Shown: positions 7,786 to 14,173 of the stretch, in pieces
Layout of the letters: every line of letters begins with the position of its first letter
Numbering within the stretch: the stretch's first letter is position 1
The notes under the pieces: model-generated
Seen by the model: only the letters and a program-made list of their open reading frames with translations
Database searches by the model: none
What the model was told of the DNA's origin: nothing
Origin: Deltaproteobacteria bacterium
GTDB taxonomy: Bacteria; Desulfobacterota; Desulfobacteria; Desulfobacterales; ETH-SRB1
DNA length: 15,992 nucleotides
NCBI GenBank assembly: GCA_003647525.1
Contig: QMMZ01000011.1
Coordinates: forward strand, 1 to 15,992
Direction: 5' to 3'
Position numbers and translations under genes: made by a program

Positions 7786-8310
7786 TCAAGATGCTATCCA
7801 CTTTCTGATACCTGGAACAATATCCTTTTCCCATCTGCCTGTAACGCGCAGGCTTATAAAGTGTTTATAAAGATTGTTCATTAAAACAAAAATCTTTTCA
7901 TAAAGAAAAACCTTTTCAAGTAAAGCTGCTTCATTATCCTCTTGGGTTTCAACAGGTCCTGTTTCCGGTGTTTTGAGGCTTGATATATTGAGGCTCTCAC
8001 CTTTTATATTAAATCGCCATTCATTATCGCCTGCTTTGTAAACAAGATTGAGTTCGGTTACAACCGCTCCTTTTTGCAGGGAGAGGATTCCTTCTTCAAG
8101 ACCGGCCTTATCGCCTTTTATGGTAATGCTTTCAGTTGCATCGTTTTTATTGTTTTCAAGCACAATACGGTTTCCAATATCAAGGGATACAAGTTCTTTG
8201 TCTGATTTTTTCAGTATCTCCCGCTGGTTTTCCATGACGAACCACAGCCAGGTAAGAAATTCATAACCTAAAAATTTAAATCGATTGTAAGATACGGCTA
8301 TATCAAGCAT
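7786..8310 (-). CDS. Uncharacterised companion of RdgC-like gene
   Basis: The product is a soluble 174-residue protein starting MLDIAVSYNRFKFLGYEF, with an aromatic block FLTWLWFVMENQRE near 18-31. The middle is beta-rich (IGNRIVLENN, ESITIKGD, VVTELNLVYKAG, NEWRFNIKG), followed by an acidic linker (TPETGPVETQEDNEAAL) and a helical end with ISLRVTGRWEKDIVPGIRKW. I do not recognise a characterised family. Its start lies 4 bases from the stop of the RdgC-like gene and in the same frame (TAG, CAC, ATG), so it could be the C-terminal half of one RdgC-like protein or a coupled partner. GGAG ends right before that TAG, 6 bases from this ATG, which favours real re-initiation. It ends in TGA, convergent with the radical SAM gene. 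A role in DNA maintenance is inferred only from context. Confidence 0.75.
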   Translation of the reverse strand: MLDIAVSYNRFKFLGYEFLTWLWFVMENQREILKKSDKELVSLDIGNRIVLENNKNDATESITIKGDKAGLEEGILSLQKGAVVTELNLVYKAGDNEWRFNIKGESLNISSLKTPETGPVETQEDNEAALLEKVFLYEKIFVLMNNLYKHFISLRVTGRWEKDIVPGIRKWIAS

Positions 8311-8313
8311 GTG

Positions 8314-8928
8314 CTACTCCGTGAATTTTGTGGGCGAAAGTTGTAATAAAAGATCTCGATCAGCATCTGAAAGGCCTGACATAAGATCGGCAGTAGTGTA
8401 TGGAAAGAGCCTGATAAGGCTGAGCCTGAATGATTTTGAAAACAGTGTTTCAAGTTCTTCATTGGCAGCTTTCAGGTTTGAGAAAAACCACAGCCAGGAT
8501 TCTTCCATGTTCCAGATCAGATCATAAATATTGGGCGTGGCTGGAATGCGAAGGCTGAGAACATCAATCACATGATCTTTTATGGACTTTTTTTCGTTTC
8601 TAGATAAATATTTCCGGCTGCTTTTCTCAAGTTGTCTGGCCATTTCAATAGCATAGTGTTTTTGTATAACTTTGGGCGGTATTGATTTCCTGTCCAGCCT
8701 CATTGAAAAAATCAGATATGGACCGATTACAAAGGAGGAGCCTTCAAAATCAGGGATATAAGGATTTTCAAATGATGTCCATCCGATAATCTTTTCCAGG
8801 GGATCATTATCTATTTCCTGGATGGCATTTTGTCTAAGCCCATTGTAAATTTTTTCAAGAACAGGTTTTTCAAGATTGCCTTTAACCTTATATCGTGTAA
8901 CAGATACTGAAGAAGATAATAGACTCAT
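8314..8928 (-). CDS. rdgC: RdgC-like recombination-associated protein
   Basis: The 204-residue product resembles the N-terminal and central part of RdgC, a ring-shaped DNA-binding protein that restrains RecA in gammaproteobacteria. The run SLSVTRYKV-type opening (here SVSVTRYKVKG), GWTSFENPYIPDFEG, LIFSMRLDRKSIPPKVIQKH, YLSRNEKKSIKDHVIDVL and LRIPATPNIYDLIWNMEE follow the order known for RdgC, including the conserved basic xKxxLKDxVxxxL-type helix and the W/IDxxNG-like strand region. It is shorter than E. coli RdgC (about 300 residues), and the missing part may correspond to the next gene downstream. AGGGG lies 5 bases before the ATG. The stop is TAG, uncommon in this window. The match is from memory of the family, so the specific function is moderately supported. 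Confidence 0.7.
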   Translation of the reverse strand: MSLLSSSVSVTRYKVKGNLEKPVLEKIYNGLRQNAIQEIDNDPLEKIIGWTSFENPYIPDFEGSSFVIGPYLIFSMRLDRKSIPPKVIQKHYAIEMARQLEKSSRKYLSRNEKKSIKDHVIDVLSLRIPATPNIYDLIWNMEESWLWFFSNLKAANEELETLFSKSFRLSLIRLFPYTTADLMSGLSDADRDLLLQLSPTKFTE

Positions 8929-8969
8929 AATTCCCCTATTTCTTAGACCTATGTTAAAATGAAAAGACG

Positions 8970-9050
8970 AAAAAAAAAGGTTTCGGCCTTATACTTCGGA
9001 AGGTTGCAAATCGCAATTTGTGGCCTTTCGAGGTATAAATTACCGGAACC
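8970..9050 (-). terminator. Long imperfect hairpin plus U9, likely terminator of tRNA-Lys
   Basis: Bases 8979-9011 and 9015-9050 form an imperfect palindrome of about 72 bases around a CGC loop. The arms share GGTT..CGG / CCGGAACC, TTATACTTCGGAAGG / CCTTTCGAGGTATAA and GCAAAT / AATTTG. On the - strand the hairpin is followed by nine T residues (complement of A 8970-8978). It lies 11 bases downstream of the tRNA 3' end, so Rho-independent termination of the tRNA transcript is the simplest reading. The stem is much longer than an ordinary terminator and may be a palindromic repeat used as one. Confidence 0.65.
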
Positions 9051-9060
9051 CTATATTGTC

Positions 9061-9137
9061 TGGTGGGCCGTGAAGGAATCGAACCTTCAACCTACTGATT
9101 AAGAGTCAGGTGCTCTACCTAGTTGAGCTAACGGCCC
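9061..9137 (-). tRNA. tRNA-Lys (anticodon CTT), CCA encoded
   Basis: Read on the - strand, the gene begins GGGCCGTTAGCTCAAC and ends in CCTTCACGGCCCA CCA. The acceptor stem GGGCCGT/ACGGCCC is perfect, the D stem is GCTC/GAGC, the anticodon loop is CTCTTAA with CTT as anticodon, and the T stem is GAAGG/CCTTC around TTCGATT. The first anticodon-stem pair (27-43) is C-T, a mismatch; the other four pairs are normal. The discriminator A (9064) and CCA (9063-9061) are encoded. The CTT anticodon reads AAG. Confidence 0.97.
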
Positions 9138-9157
9138 AGTGAAGCCATTTAAATTAG

Positions 9158-9172
9158 CGCACCTTCGGTGCG
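9158..9172. repeat. Small GC hairpin in the tRNA leader
   Basis: CGCACC (9158-9163), TTC, GGTGCG (9167-9172) is a perfect 6-bp stem 20 bases upstream of the tRNA-Lys 5' end. No T-run follows on either strand close enough for a clear terminator. It may be a leader processing structure or a short palindromic repeat. Confidence 0.4.
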
Positions 9173-9187
9173 AACTTTCGGGCTGTG

Positions 9188-9193
9188 ATTATA
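9188..9193 (-). promoter_or_regulatory. Possible -10 box for tRNA-Lys
   Basis: On the - strand this reads TATAAT, a perfect -10 hexamer about 50 bases upstream of the mature tRNA 5' end. No good -35 lies 16-18 bases before it, because the hairpin repeat at 9204-9259 occupies that place. The assignment is weak. Confidence 0.3.
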
Positions 9194-9203
9194 TTATTTT
9201 TTC

Positions 9204-9259
9204 GTAGGGGCGATCCTTGTGATCGCCCCGATTAGGGCGAATACAAGATTCGCCCCTAC
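9204..9259. repeat. Double-hairpin palindromic repeat (GTAGGGGCG type)
   Basis: GTAGGGGCGA (9204-9213) is the inverse of TCGCCCCTAC (9250-9259), so the whole block can form one cruciform. Inside it are two separate hairpins: GGGGCGATC..GATCGCCCC (9207-9229), with CTTGT in the loop, and GGGCGAATAC..GATTCGCCC (9235-9255). GTAGGGGCGA..TCGCCCCTAC palindromes are a recurring intergenic type in deltaproteobacteria and other environmental bacteria. It is probably a mobile REP/MITE-like sequence; no coding content is seen. Confidence 0.7.
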
Positions 9260-9480
9260 TATGAGAAAATGGAAATTCCTATACTATGAACTTAAACAAA
9301 ATTGAACGTTTGTCAAAGGTCTCATTTATTAATGACTGAAATAAAAAACAAGGATTTCTAACAAATTTAATAAGCGCTGTCAATTTTTTTATTTTTTTAC
9401 GAGTTTGGGTGTAATTAAAATTCACTTTCAACACCCCAAATTACATTTATTCTCTAGTTTTTAAGCTATAGTTTTTTAAA

Positions 9481-9497
9481 CAAAACAATTTGTTTTG
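9481..9497. repeat. Perfect 17-base palindrome
   Basis: CAAAACAATTTGTTTTG reads as CAAAACAA, T, TTGTTTTG, an exact inverted repeat with a 1-base centre. It lies 114 bases before the promoter at 9611. It also follows the possible small minus-strand frame, where the arm is trailed by TTT. It may be an operator or a weak terminator; no factor can be named. Confidence 0.35.
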
Positions 9498-9503
9498 GAT
9501 CAA

Positions 9504-9617
9504 TTATCCTGCTCTTGGATTAACAAAAACATTTGGATTGATATTTAGCGCTAATAGATACTCTCCTTGCTGTTCCGTAAGTGGTATATTACTTAAATGT
9601 TGCTCGAAATTTGACAT
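9504..9617 (-). CDS. Possible 37-aa small protein (unrecognised)
   Basis: The frame runs from ATG (9617-9615) to TAA and encodes a 37-residue peptide beginning MSNFEQHLSNIPLTEQQ and ending NPNVFVNPRAG. The composition is protein-like (balanced, no low complexity) in an otherwise AT-rich non-coding stretch. There is no Shine-Dalgarno before the ATG, and its start overlaps the TTGACA of the plus-strand promoter. It may be a true small gene, a remnant of a longer gene, or chance. I recognise no family. Confidence 0.22.
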   Translation of the reverse strand: MSNFEQHLSNIPLTEQQGEYLLALNINPNVFVNPRAG

Positions 9618-9639
9618 TATACTTGTAAAGGGTTATAAA
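9611..9639 (+). promoter_or_regulatory. Near-consensus sigma70 promoter for the helical-protein operon
   Basis: TTGACA (9611-9616) is followed by 17 bases and TATAAA (9634-9639). This is a perfect -35, the optimal spacer and a one-mismatch -10. The first downstream gene on this strand starts at 9741/9747, giving a leader of about 95 bases. It is the best promoter seen in the window and probably drives 9741-12169. Confidence 0.65.
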
Positions 9640-9740
9640 ATATAGGATTATAAGAAAATTAGGTTGTTAGATCCTGATTAATTAAAAGTTCTTAAAATAT
9701 ACTATTTATATAACTCCAGTAACTTAAGGGGTGAAAAAAG

Positions 9741-9911
9741 GTGTTAATGTCCCCCTGGCAGCCAGTGCCATTGGCCATGCCTTGGGGATTTGAGATTAAC
9801 TGGTTAGTTCAGGAAAACGAAGCGCAGATTGAGTACCATCTCGATGAATTGACGAACATCATTTTCTATGGTCTGGTGTCCTATAAACGGGTGCCAATGC
9901 GTGAACTTTAA
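9741..9911 (+). CDS. Small protein of 54-56 aa upstream of the amphipathic-helix gene
   Basis: This short frame encodes a peptide that begins MSPWQPVPLAMPWGFEINW (from ATG 9747; GTG 9741 adds two residues) and ends FYGLVSYKRVPMREL, stopping at TAA 9909-9911. AAGGGGTG (9726-9733) lies 7 bases before GTG 9741, a good ribosome site, so GTG is taken as the start. The N-terminal third is rich in Pro and Trp; the middle (VQENEAQIEYHLDELTNIIFYGLV) is predicted helical. The next gene starts 39 bases later, in the same direction, and the strong promoter lies about 100 bases upstream, so it is probably the first gene of the operon. I recognise no family. It could also be the remnant end of a longer protein. 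Confidence 0.5.
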   Translation: MLMSPWQPVPLAMPWGFEINWLVQENEAQIEYHLDELTNIIFYGLVSYKRVPMREL

Positions 9912-9950
9912 TTGAGAAATACCAACATCAATCTTAAGGAGGTACGAATC

Positions 9951-11093
9951 ATGGCGGAAAACCGGATGAAAGATCGTATTGTGGAGGAATTGAAGAAGGC
10001 CAAAGAGGCGGGACAGATCACCACAGAAAAAGTACGTGAGCTTGTCAGGGATGCGGTATCTGCTGCCGTGGCCGAAACCAGGGGCGGTGTTGAGGAACTC
10101 AGCTCTGTTGTCAAAAATGCTGTAGCTGCTGCTGTGGAAGGTTTGAAGGAGGCTGGAGCAGATACAAAAGAGACTGTAAAAGGAGCTGTGGAAGGGGCCA
10201 TTGCCGGAGTTCGCAGCCGCGGAGATCAAGCAGTGGAGGCCACCAGGGATGAACTCCGGAAACTCGAAAAACGACTCGAAGATGAAAAGACGGAGTTGGC
10301 GCAAAGTCTCAGAAAAAGCCTGAAAGGGGCAAAAGAGGCGGGCGCTGCCCTGCCCGAAGATATCAGAGAGAGAGTTGAATCTGCTGTATCTGATATCAAG
10401 CTGAAAAGCACAGAGCTGTTAGGTTTGACCAAACAGACCGTTAAAGAAGCAGTCAAAGAGGCCATCGAGTCCGGTAAAGATGTGAAAGAGACCGTAGTAC
10501 ATATTACCAGAGATGCTACTGAAAGAGCCGTGAAGGAAGGCCGTTTCAGCGCTGACAGGGCGAAAAGAATTGCTGAAAAAGTCATGTTCGGCGCTGTAGA
10601 AGCTGCCGAGGAGGCCGGCAAAGAAATTAAAGATGTTGCTGTTGGCGCTTTTGAAGGAGTTCAGAAAGGGATCGCATCAGCAGTAGAATCTGTTGGGGAC
10701 AGGGCAAAGGAATTTGTCCGTAAGGACCTTGCCCGGACAAAGGAAGACCTTGAGGCAATCGAGGGCCTTTTCATAGAAACTACTCGCAAAGTAGCCCAAC
10801 GTTCGGGAGATGTGGCAAAGGATGTATTAAATGACCTTGCGGATCAGGGCAAAAAAACGACCTCTGTCTTGAGGAGAAAGGCTTGCCATGCTGCGGAAGA
10901 AGCGGCTACAAGCCTGAAACAAGCAGGGAAGGGTGCAGCCAAGGCAACCACGGAAGCTGTCGGCAAGGCAGCCCATATTATGGCCGAAGAAGCAAAGGAA
11001 CTCGGAAAAAGGTCTGTGGCTGTGGCTAAAGGAGCTATCTCCGGCATGTGGAAGGGCGCAAAGGATGCTATTAAAAAAGAAAAGGAGGAATAA
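9951..11093 (+). CDS. Long amphipathic-helix protein (apolipoprotein/LEA/phasin-like)
   Basis: The 380-residue cytoplasmic protein has no signal peptide or membrane segment and is almost wholly Ala, Glu, Lys, Val, Gly and Arg in amphipathic helix. Repeating phrases such as AVxAAVEGLKEAG, TKETVKGAVEGAI, TVKEAVKEAIESGKDVKETV and AVGAFEGVQKGIASAVESVG recur at 11-residue multiples, the pattern of apolipoprotein A/E, LEA and phasin-type proteins that lie on lipid or granule surfaces. There is one Cys near 322. The end (GMWKGAKDAIKKEKEE) is strongly basic/charged. ATG 9951 is chosen over an upstream TTG (9912) because AAGGAGG lies at 9936-9942. Function is unknown; surface coating, membrane shaping or desiccation-type protection are possibilities from composition only. 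It is 2 bases from the next gene, which shares the helical style. Confidence 0.8.
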   Translation: MAENRMKDRIVEELKKAKEAGQITTEKVRELVRDAVSAAVAETRGGVEELSSVVKNAVAAAVEGLKEAGADTKETVKGAVEGAIAGVRSRGDQAVEATRDELRKLEKRLEDEKTELAQSLRKSLKGAKEAGAALPEDIRERVESAVSDIKLKSTELLGLTKQTVKEAVKEAIESGKDVKETVVHITRDATERAVKEGRFSADRAKRIAEKVMFGAVEAAEEAGKEIKDVAVGAFEGVQKGIASAVESVGDRAKEFVRKDLARTKEDLEAIEGLFIETTRKVAQRSGDVAKDVLNDLADQGKKTTSVLRRKACHAAEEAATSLKQAGKGAAKATTEAVGKAAHIMAEEAKELGKRSVAVAKGAISGMWKGAKDAIKKEKEE

Positions 11094-11095
11094 TC

Positions 11096-12169
11096 ATGAC
11101 CAGGAGGATAATAATAACACTTTTAGCGTTTGGTCTGGTTATTGGTTTTTCAGCGCCCGCGGTCTTTGCTGCTGACCAGCCAAGTCGGGCAAAAGCCGAA
11201 TCACAAAGTGAAAAGCAGTGGGGAAAAGCCATTAAGACCCAGGTCGCCCTGGCCAAAGTCAAGGTCGCTCTACTTTATGCCCGTTCTGAACTTTGGCTCA
11301 ACAAAAACAAGGAGGCTACACTCCGTTCGTTGGAAGAGGCCAAAACATATTTGGACGAGACCTATCAGAGCGCTGATAAATCTACTCGAGAACAGATATA
11401 CGCTCTGAAAATAGATGTCGAAACGGCAATGAACAGTGTGCGGAAAAAAGGCGAACAGGCTACTTCGGAGTTATCGGCTCTTGCGGACAGGAGCGAGGCG
11501 GTGTTAAATACTGCCATTGCAGAAACCCAGACAAAAGCAGCAGCCTTGAAGAAGGAGACTGCCACGCGTATGGCCCTGATCCAGGCAGAGGCTGCACAAC
11601 TTAAGGCCAAAATTGCCTTAGAAATAGATAATGCCCCGGAAAAGGCGAAACAGGCATTGACTGAGGCCGAGGGGTATCTGGCAGATGCCGGGGCAAGTGC
11701 ATCTCAACGGGCTGCTCAGGGAATTGCTAAACTGCAAAGCCAAACGCGCGAAACCAGGAAGGCCATTACTGATAATGTCAAAAAAGCCAAAGGAAAACTT
11801 GATGCCCTGATCGTACACACAGAGGAAAGGCTTCAAGCGTACGGTACTATCGTCAGGGAAAGTAAAGAAATGGGCTTACTCAGAAAAAAATATGCCCAAC
11901 TTGAGGCTCAGGTCTCACTTCTGAAAGCTCGTCTTGCAACTGAAAAAGAGGCTACTTATGAGCAGGCACATTACTACTTAGATGAAGCAAAAGTCTGGTA
12001 CGTCCGGGCCAAATGTGAAGCCAAAGAAGGACTTGAGCAGCGAATAGCTGCCATTGAAAAACAGATTGATGACGCCAAGGTGACTTTGAAGAAGAAGGCT
12101 AAAGAAGCACGCCAGGAGATAGCCGATTTGCTGAACCGGGCTGCTGACATTGTTAAGAATGAAAAGTAA
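11096..12169 (+). CDS. Exported helical protein with three repeats of about 108 residues
   Basis: The 357-residue product starts with a Sec signal peptide: RR, a hydrophobic run [16 protein letters not shown], then the cleavage site AVFA/AD near 25/26. The mature protein is helical and coiled-coil-like and carries three homologous units. Each has an Ala/Leu/Lys helix ([39 protein letters not shown]) and an EA-x-x-YL motif ([10 protein letters not shown] 81-90; [10 protein letters not shown] 190-199; [10 protein letters not shown] 297-306), followed by a Gln/Ile-rich helix ending in a Lys/Ala stretch. The spacing is 109 and 107 residues. It is likely periplasmic. AAGGAGGA overlaps the end of the upstream gene just before ATG 11096, so the two are co-translated. 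I recognise no named family. A role in envelope support or in binding the partner helical protein is inference only. Confidence 0.82.
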   Translation: MTRRIIITLLAFGLVIGFSAPAVFAADQPSRAKAESQSEKQWGKAIKTQVALAKVKVALLYARSELWLNKNKEATLRSLEEAKTYLDETYQSADKSTREQIYALKIDVETAMNSVRKKGEQATSELSALADRSEAVLNTAIAETQTKAAALKKETATRMALIQAEAAQLKAKIALEIDNAPEKAKQALTEAEGYLADAGASASQRAAQGIAKLQSQTRETRKAITDNVKKAKGKLDALIVHTEERLQAYGTIVRESKEMGLLRKKYAQLEAQVSLLKARLATEKEATYEQAHYYLDEAKVWYVRAKCEAKEGLEQRIAAIEKQIDDAKVTLKKKAKEARQEIADLLNRAADIVKNEK

Positions 12170-12263
12170 CCACTGGTATATTTTAAACATTGCGGTCCGG
12201 TCCGTGTATAAACGATCAGGCCGCAGTTTATTATGGGGGTGGAGAATTCATACCACAGATAAA

Positions 12264-12748
12264 ATGATCAATACTTTTCATAAAAAAATTCCTCAAGCAA
12301 GGGTTGGTTTGGCTCTGGGAAGTGGCTCTGCCCGTGGATGGGCGCATATTGGGGTGATTAGGGCGCTGGCCGAGTCAGGTGCCCGTGTGGACTATGTTGC
12401 CGGCACAAGTATTGGCGCGCTGGTGGGGGCAGTTTATGCATCTGGTGAAATTGACACTCTGGAAGAGGTTGTCCTGTAGCTTGACTGGAAGCAGATCGTT
12501 TATTTCTTTGATGTAATTTTGCCCAAATCGGGTCTTATTGATGGGAAAAAGGTTTCTGTTTTCATCGGTAACGATATTAAGAAAATTAGTATCGAAGATC
12601 TTCCTTTTCGCGCCGTGTCAACTGATCTGAATACCGGGGACGAGGTCGCTATACGAGATGGGGACATCATTGAAGCTGTCAGGGCCAGTATATCTGTCCC
12701 GGGAATATTTACACCGGTCAAAAAAAACGGCACAATCCTGGTGGACGT
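12264..12748 (+). pseudogene. Patatin-like phospholipase, 5' part with in-frame TAG
   Basis: The frame from ATG 12264 reads [19 protein letters not shown] and has the patatin oxyanion motif [12 protein letters not shown] and the nucleophile elbow [13 protein letters not shown] (G-x-S-x-G). A TAG at 12477-12479 stops it after LEEVVL, but the same frame continues as patatin: LDWKQIVYFFDVILPKSG, LPFRAVSTDLNTG and ASISVPGIFTPVKK up to ILVD. In patatins this is followed by the catalytic Asp-Gly; here the next residues are VGIIMLMG of an RND pump. The enzyme therefore lacks its C-terminal third, and the TAG probably replaced a Ser codon (TCG). Intact patatins would hydrolyse membrane lipid acyl chains. 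ATG 12264 has no good ribosome site; GGGGGTGGAG lies about 20 bases upstream. Confidence 0.85.
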
Positions 12749-13086
12749 CGGTATCATCATGCTTATGGGCATTGTGGTAAAGAATGCCATTGTATTAGTA
12801 GATTACACCAAACAGTTGAAAAAGCGCGGTATGAACCTCCATGACGCCATTGTCAATGGAGGGAGGACACGTCTGCGTCCTATTCTCATGACCAGCCTGA
12901 CAACTATCTTTGGTATGACCCCCCCTGGCCATTTCCAGTGGGGAAGGGTCGGAAATCTGGAACGCGCTTGGCATTACGGTAATCAGCGGGCTTCTAATCA
13001 GCAGTATTGTCACATTAGTCCTTATACCGCTTGCCTATTCTGTTGTTCATGGATACAGACAAAAGTTCAAAGGGGAAAGTATATAG
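12749..13086 (+). pseudogene. C-terminal fragment of RND (HAE1/AcrB-type) efflux transporter, frameshifted
   Basis: In frame with the patatin part, this reads GIIMLMGIVVKNAIVLVDY, a TM10-11 signature of AcrB-type pumps, then GGRTRLRPILMTSLTTIFGM. After a run of seven C (12919-12925) the match moves to another frame: LAISSGEGSEIWNALG, ITVISGLLISSIVTLVLIP and YSVVHGYRQKFKGESI, ending at TAG 13084-13086 (TGA follows in frame at 13102). One C fewer would restore one frame. All upstream parts of the pump are missing. Together with the patatin front, this looks like an internal deletion that fused two neighbouring genes. Confidence 0.85.
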
Positions 13087-13147
13087 AAAACGGAGAAGCA
13101 TTGACTTTTTACGAGTTCGTTAAATCCGACTGGTGGAGCATATTGAT

Positions 13148-14173
13148 ATGATTTCGGGCAGTCTGAATATACTCTTTTCTTTTTGCCTTTTTTCCATTCT
13201 TGGCTGGGTTCTGGAGGTATCTTACCGTTCTTTGCGTGACAGGCGCTTTGTCAACCCGGGCCTTTTGAAAGGGCCTTATCTCATACTTTACGGCGCCGGC
13301 GCTCTGATACTTATGGGTTGTGTTTCGCTGATCCATGAATATAACTTTCTTGAATCTAATTTTCTTATCAAGGTTTTTGTCTATTTTGCGGCCACAACAG
13401 GCATTGAACTGATTTCCGGTTTTAATGCGCAATATTTTTTTCATGTACGCTTGTGGGATTATTCGGATCAGCGTTTTCAGTATAAAGGTCATATATGTTT
13501 AAAATTCTCCATTTACTGGATACTGCTGGCATTTGTTTTTGAATATTTTCTTTTTCCTTTATATCAAATCCTGATCATTTGGCTGCCGCATGGCGTCAAA
13601 ATCCTTTTTGTAGGAGTGGTTGCTTCAATGATGTTTATTGATCTTGCAGTATTATCCGTGAGGCAATTTCTGTTTGCAAATAAATGGACAAAAAAAGAAG
13701 AGGCTGCGATAGAGACTGAGTTCTTAGAGACAGCGGCCCCATTACTTGACAATCCAACCGTAAAAGCCCTGTCGCAATACAACCACCACAGGGGCAAGAC
13801 CAGACTGGATCATGTAAAGGAAGTGGCCTGGCTTAGTTTTCTCTGGGGGAAACGGCTTTCTCTGGATTGCAGTGCAATAGTGCGTGGAGCTTTGCTGCAT
13901 GATCTCTTTTTTTACGACTGGCTGCGCGAAGGGCCAAGACTTCATGGGTTCAGGCACCACAATATCTCTTTGAAAAATGCGCGCAAAGTAACCTTTCTTT
14001 CCAAAAAAGAAGAGGATATTATCAAAAAACACATGTGGCCGCTTACAATCATACCGCCGCGTTACCCTGAATCCTTTGTCGTTTCGTTTGTGGATACATT
14101 TTGTTCTACACGAGATTATATAGGAAGCTCAAAGGGAAAAGGGGATTGTTCACGGTTTACGGTTCACAGTTAA
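13148..14173 (+). CDS. CmpB-like membrane domain fused to HD domain
   Basis: This 341-residue protein has a multi-helix N-terminal half of the family called putative ABC transporter permease (ABC_trans_CmpB, PF06541). SILGWVLEVSYRSLRDRRFVN (about 16-36) leads into PGLLKGPYLILYGAGALILM and further membrane segments at about 69-92, 122-145 and 150-172. The cytoplasmic C-terminal half is an HD-type domain: RLDHVKEVAWLS (H212), ALLHDLFFYDW (H241, D242), HGFRHHN (256-262) and KKHMWPL (about 284-290), the metal-binding His/Asp set of phosphohydrolases. The substrate is unknown. ATG 13148 is favoured over GTG 13133 because GGTGGAG lies 9 bases upstream of it. The last residues, SRFTVHS and the TAA stop, are encoded by repeat copy B, so the native C-terminus was probably replaced. 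TAA ends it well upstream of the activase. Confidence 0.85.
   Translation: MISGSLNILFSFCLFSILGWVLEVSYRSLRDRRFVNPGLLKGPYLILYGAGALILMGCVSLIHEYNFLESNFLIKVFVYFAATTGIELISGFNAQYFFHVRLWDYSDQRFQYKGHICLKFSIYWILLAFVFEYFLFPLYQILIIWLPHGVKILFVGVVASMMFIDLAVLSVRQFLFANKWTKKEEAAIETEFLETAAPLLDNPTVKALSQYNHHRGKTRLDHVKEVAWLSFLWGKRLSLDCSAIVRGALLHDLFFYDWLREGPRLHGFRHHNISLKNARKVTFLSKKEEDIIKKHMWPLTIIPPRYPESFVVSFVDTFCSTRDYIGSSKGKGDCSRFTVHS

Larger units (their letters stand above)
9260..9740. other. AT-rich intergenic region, mostly non-coding
   Basis: This stretch of about 480 bases is clearly richer in A+T than its neighbours and has no long open frame. It holds an imperfect inverted repeat near 9403-9441 (TTGGGTGT / ACACCCCAA), a perfect 17-base palindrome (9481-9497), a possible 37-aa minus-strand frame (9504-9617) and a strong sigma70-type promoter (9611-9639). 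The composition change suggests a boundary between the housekeeping block and the accessory genes to the right. Confidence 0.6.

Noticed and set aside
7771..7790. Terminator between the radical SAM gene and the convergent gene
   Set aside because: GAGAC/GTCTC is only a 5-bp stem with no T-run, too weak for a terminator call.
9912..9950. TTG 9912 as the start of the amphipathic-helix gene
   Set aside because: AAGGAGG at 9936-9942 serves ATG 9951; the added residues would overlap the ribosome site.
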